The notes below the pieces were generated by a model that saw nothing but the letters and a program-made list of their open reading frames with translations, did not search any database and was not told the DNA's origin. From NCBI GenBank assembly GCA_001695595.3, contig MBPM02000009.1:310001-374000 (forward strand): a DNA stretch of 64,000 nucleotides, read 5' to 3'. Origin of the DNA: Plasmopara viticola (Eukaryota > Oomycota > Peronosporomycetes > Peronosporales > Peronosporaceae). Below are positions 56,807 through 64,000 of the stretch, in pieces. The position numbers and the translations under genes were made by a program. Within the stretch, counting starts at the first letter, position 1. The number at the start of each line of letters is the position of its first letter.

Positions 56807-58379
56807 ATGAGCGGGCTGGAGTCGTCCGAGATCTGGGGTGCGAATGAGGAGCTTGATCCCGAGATTCTGCTTATGTCAAATGAGGAGCTTCGACAGCGTA
56901 TTCGTTTGCTGGATAATAATATTCGCATCATGCGCAGCGACATCCAGCGCATCAACCACGAGAGCAATTCGCAGCGGGAGCGCATCAAGGAAAACAATGA
57001 AAAAGTAAAGCTTAACAAGCAGTTGCCGTACCTTGTGGCCAATGTGGTGGAAGTGCTCGAGCTAGAGGATGATGAAGACGAACAGGATGGTGCTGCAACG
57101 GACGTGGATGCCGCGCGTAAGGGCAAAAGTGCTGTCATCAAGACGAGTACAAGACAGACTATCTTCTTGCCTATTCCTGGACTCGTGGAATCGACGACAC
57201 TGATCCCAAACGACCTTGTGGGGGTTAATAAAGACAGTTATCTGATCCTAGAGAAGCTCCCGAGTGAGTACGACTCACGTGTGAAGGCCATGGAAGTGGA
57301 CGAGAAGCCTTCAGAAGAGTACAGTGATATTGGTGGACTCGATAAGCAAATTCAGGAGCTTGTAGAGGCTGTTGTCCTCCCTATGACCCACAAAGAGAGA
57401 TTTGAGGCGATTGGGATCATGCCACCTAAGGGCGTGCTTCTACACGGACCTCCAGGCACAGGCAAAACGTTGCTGGCACGAGCCTGTGCGAAGCAGACGG
57501 ACGCGATTTTTCTGAAATTGGCTGCTCCTCAACTTGTGCAAATGTTTATCGGTGACGGGGCCAAATTAGTACGAGACGCATTTGAACTGGCAAAGGAAAA
57601 GTGCAAGGATCAAAAGCGTGGTGGCGCAATCATCTTTATTGACGAGGTGAGAGCTTAAGTACGGCTGTGGTAACTTTGAGATGAGATTGTAAGCATGATT
57701 TTGGAATGTAGTTGGATGCCATTGGTACAAAACGATTTGGTGGCGAGCAATCGGGTGATCGTGAGGTGCAGCGGACAATGTTAGAACTGCTGAACCAGTT
57801 GGATGGCTTTACGAGTAATACAAAGATAAAAGTAATTGCTGCGACAAACCGTCCTGATGTGCTGGACCCTGCTCTTCTTCGTTCTGGACGACTAGATCGC
57901 AAGGTGAATGTTGTTATTCTCTGACAGAAAAGAGAGTAGACATGACAACCATTACTCTTTTTTTGCGCAGATTGAGCTACCACACCCGACGGAAGAAGCA
58001 CGGGCTCGTATTTTGCAGATTCACTCTCGTAAGATGAATGTCGACACGGAAGGTAATGCAAACACAATTTTTATTTAACGGCATTTTGAGATTAGCTCGA
58101 TTGACCTTATACTGTATGAAACACGTGCAGATACCAATTTTGACGAGTTGGCGCGTTCCACGGATGACTTTAACGGTGCCCAGCTCAAGGCGGTGCGTAA
58201 ACTTCTTTTTTTAAATATGCACTGCATAAACTAATGATCTTGACTGAATTCAGGTGTGCGTTGAAGCTGGCATGCTTGCTTTACGTCGCGAGAGTAACGT
58301 GATCAAGCACGAGGATTTCATGGAGGGGATTTCAGTTGTCTCGGCCAAAAAGAAGGCTACTCTACAATACTACGCTTAG
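56807..58379 (+). CDS. RPT5: 26S proteasome regulatory ATPase subunit Rpt5 (6A)
   Basis: Five exons: 56807-57646, 57712-57903, 57971-58052, 58131-58192, 58254-58379; 433 residues, the usual length for Rpt5. It has an N-terminal coiled coil ([19 protein letters not shown]), an OB-domain region ([20 protein letters not shown]), Walker A GPPGTGKT (about 214-221), Walker B IIFIDE (to 280), the second region of homology with Arg fingers ([20 protein letters not shown]) and the C-terminal HbYX tail YYA that docks into the 20S alpha ring. It is one of six Rpt ATPases of the 19S base that unfold substrates. Nothing unusual; all active-site residues are present. The exon 1 donor GAG|GTGAGA and the following TTGGATGCC join LDAIG in frame. 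Confidence 0.96.
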
Positions 58380-58611
58380 AAACTGGAATTTTGTAGCGTA
58401 AACTTTTTAATACTAAGAAAAAGTTGGCCAATTGTCATCATAAGTGTTGAAACTTCTTGAGTGCCTGCTCTTTCAATCAAGTCCGTGTCGTTTTGTTTCC
58501 TGAGTTTTGTTTATTTTTGAAACGATGCGCCGTTTGCATTAAGTATCGAGGAGATTTGGGGTAAAACGACAGGGCGGGCGACTTTTGTGCTGGTCAAGTG
58601 ACTTCAAGAGT

Positions 58612-61448
58612 ATGGAACGTGATGAAGTATTGGTGATGCACGACGACTCGGACATTCGAAAGAGAAGCTCTTCGCTTGACAAAGCCAAGGTAGATATACC
58701 AAGTTTAAGTTCCGTTGACCTTGTGCAAAGAATTTATGATGCAATGGTGCGACGCAGCGATTGGTGCGCAAGGGATCGACACATATACAACATCTTCTTG
58801 ATGCGACTAAACCAGCAGCATCAGAATTGGTTGGAAGATAATAGCGAGTTGATTGAGTATGTATGTAGATTAATCGATTGAAACCTTTCTTGTAGGACTT
58901 GGATCTTGATGCGTTTTACAATTCGCGAATGCGTCGCCGAACACAATTTGCGCAGCAGATAAGCAAAACATTACTGGCTGCTGGTATTACAGTAGACGTC
59001 AATCCTGGGAGTGCCGAGAAGGCCGCAAGTTTGAGCACTAAGCGGGGGATTGGTGTGACCCTTTCGCCTGGGGAAGAGTATGAAAATTTTCAAAAAGTGC
59101 AAGCTACAATGATGGAGGAAGATGGTGTGTGTGGTCCAGAAGATGACATGTGTGATGTTCTTCTAGACGAGTTAGAAGACGAAGAATTAAGTTCTAATTC
59201 ATTGGACAAAACGCTGCCTTACAATCAATCGCGAAACCATCAAGTTTCTCCCCATGATGAGTTGCGAAAAGCAGCTATGATTTCGAGCAAAAAGTCTTCG
59301 TCGCTACGAAAAGTGGCACAATTAATCGATGGGAAAGAAAGTAGTGGACGAATACCAAGAGTGCAAATGATTGATCCCTTTAGTCGCTTTCGCCTATGTT
59401 GGGATTTCACAAGCATCGCTTTTATTTTCTACAATGCAATTGTATTACCGGTAAAGTTCAGTCTTGCAATGTTCTTGATGCGTGTCTTCTTATCGATGTA
59501 ACTTGCGGCAGTTTAATGCTGCATTTGGCGTGGAGGATGGAAGCAACCCTTTTGAAAAAATCCTTGATTTATTTTTTCTAATTGATATTGTATGACAAAT
59601 GCGTTGAGGTTTCAAACGTGGCAAAAGAGTTATTTACTGGTGGCTTGCACTGTTTTAGGCTCTGACGTTCAATACAGCAATCGAAAAGGACGGCGCCATT
59701 CGATACGATCGCCGACTGGTTGCTAAATCTTACTTGAAAGCGTGGTTCATTATTGACGCCATTGCAGCTTTACCGTACAGTTACATTTTTCCCAAAAATG
59801 GCAATTATAGCACGAGTTTGACAAAGTCGATCAAATTATTGCGACTGGTTCGATTACTGCGATTGCTTCGCATCTCACGCATTATCCGTCGTGTCCAGAA
59901 TGTTATTTTTATACGGTCGACACTCAGTTCTTTGATGAAATATTGTCTTTTGGTCATTTTTATTAACCACTGGTTCAGCTGTATCTTTCACGCCATTGCA
60001 TTGTCTAATATCGAGCATAGCTGGATCAAAGCCCAAGGTCTCGATACTCTGGAATCGACAAAATGGGATCGTTATGTTGCGGCACTATACGTTTCGGTTC
60101 AGACTCTGTACGTACTTGTCGTGTGGCCATTTCTTACGCGTTTTAATGTCGGATTTCGTCTACAGCTCTACAATTGGCTTTGGCGATGTTGCCCCGCAAA
60201 ATGCGAATGAGCGATTGTTTTCTGTGTTCGCGATGATTGTCGGTGGCGGCATTTTTGCGTACGGCATCACCAATGTAAGTTTGCATGCACAGCCTCACAT
60301 GTATAATGTTGACATGACTTTCTATTGTGCAAAAAAAATAGATTGTGGAACTCGTATCAAGTTTGACAATCCAGGAAACACTATTTCGACAAAATCTAGA
60401 TGAGGTGAATGAGTATATGAGTGCACGTGAACTGCCAGGAAAATTGCGCATGGAGATTCGTGAGTTTTATCATAATTCACGGCAATCACGTGAGAGTAAA
60501 CTGAACTCGGAGCAGCAAATCTTGAACGACCTGTCTTCGAAGTTGCGGTCTAAAATTGCATTAAGCATTAATGACCAATTTTTACGAAAGTTTTCATTTT
60601 TCACAGGAAGTGAACCCAATTTTTTAATGGAACTTGCTTTGAATATGCGTGTGATTCACTTCGCGCCCCTTGAGAATGCGATTATTGAAGGCGAGATCGG
60701 CAACGAAATGTTCTTTATCTTTCGTGGCGCAGTCGAAGTCGTCAAGAAAAATGTTCGGATTGGAATTTTAGGCGAAAATCAATACTTTGGCGAAATGGCC
60801 ATTCTCAGTCCGGATAATCACCGAACGGCTACTGTACGGACGTTATGCTTTTGTGAGCTTCGCATGCTCTCTCGTGCTCGTTTTCTCGAGGCGCTAGCCC
60901 TTTTTCCAGCCATGCAAACCAAGATGGCGCAGATTGCCCAGGGACGTGCAGCAATTAACAATTACAAACGAGACACTGAAAAGCAAACGATATCTCATTC
61001 AAGTAGCCCTGCTATTGAATCAGTGAATTTGAAGCAAGAATCCTTAGCTGCACCGAGCCCGCACTTTGTTCCTCATGGTGGAATAACCCCGACACTGAAA
61101 CCAGTACTTGAATCGATTCCGAAATTTTATCCACTTACTCGCAAAATGTCAGCTGCACGATTACCTTTGGAGCAACGGCCGTCGGAACGAGTTCAACCTT
61201 CGAATTGTCCACCACCCTCTATCCGTATGAGCAACAACGTGCGTCGAAATTCTTGCAACCCAGCAGTGGCCGGGGTTGGTTCAGGTATGTCGATCATGAT
61301 TGCTGAAATTACGTCCCTTCTTGAAGAAGCAAATCGTCGACAGGACCTTCTTGTGACGCAAGTTCTTGCACTAAAAGACGAGCTTGCTACGATGCGACCG
61401 TCACAATCAGATTTATCGCCAAAGGAAAACACATTTACATCAATTTGA
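58612..61448 (+). CDS. Voltage-gated K+ channel with cyclic-nucleotide-binding domain
   Basis: Six exons: 58612-58860, 58896-59450, 59512-59589, 59659-60107, 60166-60274, 60342-61448; about 848 residues. A long acidic N-terminus leads to S1 (WDFTSIAFIFYNAIVLP), S2 (ILDLFFLIDI), S3 (YLKAWFIIDAIAALPYSYIF), S4 with regular Arg/Lys (SIKLLRLVRLLRLLRISRII), S5 (YCLLVIFINHWFSCIFHAIA), selectivity filter TIGFGD (446-451) and S6 (FAMIVGGGIFAYGITN). An HCN/EAG-type C-linker follows (NSRQSRESKLNSEQQILNDL), then a cNMP-binding domain with FGEMAIL and HRTATVRT (near 629-645), keeping the phosphate-binding Arg. The C-tail is Ser/Pro-rich with a terminal helix (ITSLLEEANRRQDLL). It should conduct K+ under voltage and cAMP/cGMP control at the plasma membrane. 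Intron 1 would be only 35 nt; without it the frame stops. Confidence 0.88.
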
Positions 61449-61506
61449 TCTTTTTAAATATCGTCAAAACAGCTAAGTTCGCGTCAGAGATAAAAGGTTG
61501 TACCCA

Positions 61507-62404
61507 CTAAATCAACGAAGGTGGTTCTTGCGGATGGATAGGTACGAGAAACGGCTCTAGATCTGTCTCGTGAGCCTCAACAGGCAACATCAGACCCCGT
61601 TTACGCTCGATCTGCTCTTGGAGCTGGTCATAGTGCTCAAAATCATCCCAAGCACTTGAGCGGCTATTAAACTCGGTAAAGATGGATAGGAATTCATTGG
61701 CCTGAGAAGAAATTCATTTTCAAATAGCTCGTGAGCCCAATTCAAAAGCAAGTTGTACCCAACTATGTATCACCTCTTCGAAGGGCACTTCTTCACAATC
61801 CCAACACGATGTTATGGACTTTTTCGAGGGCGTGTTGCTCATTTTGACACCGGTAAAGACGCAATTGGGCACGTCCTTTACCAGTAGCCACTCAACGTGG
61901 AAAAAGCCTTCGTACTTAAGTTTCTCCCATAGCTGAAACTGGACATCCGTACGTACACCTGACGTCATGCGAGCGACTCCATTGAAATGTTTAGTGCCAC
62001 AAACACTGTCGAAATTGCAAGAAATGAGTTAACTTTAAGTGTCCATAAAGTCATTTTAAGTCAGTCTTTGCAATAAGGTACCTAAAAAAAAATAAGACTG
62101 GCGTCACTGCAGTCAAGTCACTCTTGAACACTTGATCTAGCAGCGCATTGTGCAGCGAGGTGGTGCTCCAGATGCCAAATTTGAGACTTTTGTGAAAATT
62201 GGCCTCGCTAAACGACTTGAGCACGAAGCAGCGACAAGTGGCAGATGTGAACACGTCACGTACCAGTTCTGCTTGGTGCAGAATTGATGAATGGATCGGT
62301 GAATGGTGCTCTCCTTGCGTATACTTCTGATTCTTGGAAAGCTCAAAGCGCGGGGCGAGCTTTGGCTTCCGCTTTTGCTTTTGCTTTTTCTCGAAATTTG
62401 TCAT
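61507..62404 (-). CDS. YTH-domain RNA-binding protein (m6A reader type)
   Basis: Three exons: 62082-62404, 61759-62005, 61507-61701; 254 residues. The short basic N-terminus (KKQKQKRKPKLAPRFEL) is followed by a YTH domain filling the rest: CRCFVLKSFSEANFHKSL, GIWSTT, then across intron 1 VLFFFSVCGTKHFNGVARM, then LWEKLKYEGFFHVEWLLVKD and, across intron 2, FLSIFTEFNSRSSAWDDF. The family binds N6-methyladenosine in RNA with an aromatic cage. By eye the cage positions are Trp (GIWS), Trp (LWEKL) and Tyr (KYEG), so an aromatic cage is kept with Tyr in the third place. There is no long disordered arm as in animal YTHDF proteins, so it is a near-minimal reader. Convergent with the K+ channel, 58 bp between stops; 61 bp upstream is the end of the ankyrin gene on the same strand. 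Confidence 0.85.
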
Positions 62405-62465
62405 TTTCGATGACTGGCCACCGCATTTAACCTCACTAACAATATACCCGTGCGACTTTGATAGA

Positions 62466-63929
62466 TTATAATTTTAGACTTTTAGAAATTGCATCCTGTG
62501 CGTCAACATTAGTCAAGATCTTTGTACCAGAAGCACTAGCGTTCAACTCTTTTTGATCGTGCGTTTCTGCTTCTCGCAATTCTTCTTCTTTACGGCTTGA
62601 AGAAGCCGATACATGGTCAACATTTACTTGATACTGTAATTTGTTGCTTGCCAATTGCAGCAATGCGTCTTGCTTGTTGCGCACAAGCACTTGCATTGCC
62701 GTGTTTCCATCTCGATCTGTCATTTCTGCATCAGCTCCTGCTTCTAAAAGCAATTGGGCCACATCATGCCGTCGTTTACGAACTGCAAGTAGTAATGCAC
62801 TCTCCTGTCGAGGTCCTGCACGAGCATTGATAAAAGCTGTGGCCAAAACTTCATCCTCAAAATTCTGTTGTTGTTTGTTTAATGCCGTTAATAAAGCTTG
62901 ACAAAGAATCAGCAATCCATTTGCGGCTGCATAGTGAAGCGGTGTGAATCCCTGATGATTCATTGCCTGCCAACCTTCTGTCTCTATGTCACTCGATCTC
63001 CGACTTTGATGTTCAGACATCATGGCTTGAAGTAGCAGCAAACCACAATCCTCTTGCCCATGTTCACATGCTACTAATAATGCTGAACTCTTTGTTGCTC
63101 TGTCCCGCAAGGTCAAGTCTGCTTTTCGTTCTAAAAGTAGCGTCACTACGTTTGCATGCCCATATCGCAAAGCTAGTAGCAATGCTGTCGACCCGTCCGT
63201 TGTAGTAGAATTCAAAGCAGCTGTAGTAACAACTTGCTGGTCCACATCTGCGCCATGATCCAGCAAAAGACGAACAACGTCTGCGTGGCCATTGATACTT
63301 GCTGCAAGAAGAGGACTCAGTCGCAAATTGACATCTGCTGCCGAATTGTATACAGCTCCGATCTGTTCATCGATCGATTGAATGGTAGAGTTTGAGTCGG
63401 CGCTCTCTAATAGTCGCTTAACAAGTGGGGTCAGCCCTTCTAGACTGGCCAACAAGAGAGCTGTCACAGCTTTCTCGTTGCGAGCGTGGGGATTGGCACC
63501 ATGATTGAGCAACCATAGAGCAGCGTCGCAGTGTGCGTACTGCGCAGCGGAGATCAGCGGTGTACTCTCCCACATACCTCGAACATTAACCAGCTCTTCC
63601 CAAGCGTTCTCATTACTTGCGTCTTCCAGAACGTTGAAATTTGGTGGCCGTAGTACTTGATATTGCAGCAGCAAGGTTTCCATCGTTGCAATATCTCCAC
63701 GTTTTACAGCTTTCAAAAACTGCACATGAAGGTCAGCACGAGTCAAAGGCTCGTTTGGTACAAAAGTCGTGACAATTTGGGGACTAGTTGCTTGAGGATC
63801 GGGCACCAACGTATTGACCTTATGGTGCTTGCTTGTAGCATTTCTTTCGCTTGGTGGCACTGCATTCGTTGCAAGAAGAGAGAGTGGGAGCTGCGGCGCT
63901 ACGGAATTTCGCGAGATAAAGCTACCCAT
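62466..63929 (-). CDS. Ankyrin-repeat protein, predicted N-myristoylated
   Basis: 487 residues, intronless, start ATG at 63927-63929. It begins MGSFISRNS, fitting the N-myristoylation pattern (Gly2, Ser6). A disordered region to about residue 65 precedes a helical segment (ADLHVQFLKAVKRGDIATME) and about eight ankyrin-type repeats: STPLISAAQYAHCDAALWLL, TALLLASLEGLTPLVKRLL, SPLLAASINGHADVVRLLL, TALLLALRYGHANVVTLLL, SALLVACEHGQEDCGLLLL, FTPLHYAAANGLLILCQALL, ESALLLAVRKRRHDVAQLLL and a final diverged one. The C-terminus is charged (SSSRKEEELREAETHDQKEL). Ankyrin stacks bind partner proteins; no catalytic domain is present, so the role is probably a membrane-tethered scaffold or adaptor. That role is inference. 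Confidence 0.85.
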   Translation of the reverse strand: MGSFISRNSVAPQLPLSLLATNAVPPSERNATSKHHKVNTLVPDPQATSPQIVTTFVPNEPLTRADLHVQFLKAVKRGDIATMETLLLQYQVLRPPNFNVLEDASNENAWEELVNVRGMWESTPLISAAQYAHCDAALWLLNHGANPHARNEKAVTALLLASLEGLTPLVKRLLESADSNSTIQSIDEQIGAVYNSAADVNLRLSPLLAASINGHADVVRLLLDHGADVDQQVVTTAALNSTTTDGSTALLLALRYGHANVVTLLLERKADLTLRDRATKSSALLVACEHGQEDCGLLLLQAMMSEHQSRRSSDIETEGWQAMNHQGFTPLHYAAANGLLILCQALLTALNKQQQNFEDEVLATAFINARAGPRQESALLLAVRKRRHDVAQLLLEAGADAEMTDRDGNTAMQVLVRNKQDALLQLASNKLQYQVNVDHVSASSSRKEEELREAETHDQKELNASASGTKILTNVDAQDAISKSLKL

Positions 63930-64000
63930 GTCTGTATTGCTTCCAAATGCAGAGTAAGGTCATATCTATTGATAGTTAATGAAAACGAAATACTAAGAAT
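63930..64000. other. Upstream flank of the ankyrin-repeat gene
   Basis: 71 bp to the window edge; the region should contain its 5' UTR or promoter. No motif can be supported. Confidence 0.4.

Noticed and set aside
1..64000. CRISPR arrays, bacterial operons or phage genes
   Set aside because: None seen; introns, LTR elements and eukaryotic gene families show nuclear eukaryotic DNA.

Overview
The window looks like nuclear DNA of an oomycete, most likely Peronosporales (a Phytophthora or downy-mildew relative). The basis is compact genes with short GT-AG introns (mostly 55-85 nt), gene pairs only about 60-120 bp apart, and long AT-rich, transposon-filled gaps between them. The species call is inference.

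Layout. (1) Three same-strand paralogues of a CPA2-type cation/proton antiporter lie at 1-2490 (5' end outside the window), 35747-38431 and 49541-52279. (2) The gaps between them are gene-poor. They hold a broken Ty1/copia element (5' part 11799-15582, 3' part 39663-40257 on the other strand), a second copia element with 146-bp LTRs (18996-23033) inserted into the integrase of a third, older copia relic (17500-18995 and 23034-23940), a decayed Ty3/gypsy element (42960-45190), and three copies of a 320-325 bp SINE-like repeat, each with a perfect 11-bp target-site duplication. (3) From 52.5 kb to the end there is a dense block of conserved single-copy genes: a two-domain fluoride exporter (FEX/CrcB), an unidentified three-exon gene, a nine-exon torsin-like AAA+ ATPase with a signal peptide, proteasome ATPase Rpt5, a cyclic-nucleotide-binding voltage-gated K+ channel, a YTH-domain RNA reader and an ankyrin-repeat protein with a myristoylation-like start.

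How the parts relate. The antiporter array sits next to the fluoride exporter and near the K+ channel, so half of the recognisable genes handle ions. This may be only neighbourhood, not a pathway. The RNA reader, proteasome subunit and torsin are housekeeping-type genes with no evident link to each other.

Most interesting points. The two halves of copia element 1 break in the same ~20-nt stretch of RNase H, lie in opposite orientation 24.7 kb apart, and carry the same 5-bp flank (TATAC) at their outer LTR ends. This suggests an inversion that carried the middle antiporter gene. The SINE-like family has fully readable insertion signatures. The antiporters lack the usual N/D-D ion-site pair, and two of the three have a changed nucleotide-binding glycine motif. 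I found no CRISPR array, operon, rRNA or convincing tRNA. Splice sites were chosen by eye from GT-AG signals, reading phase and family conservation; no alignment or search was run.
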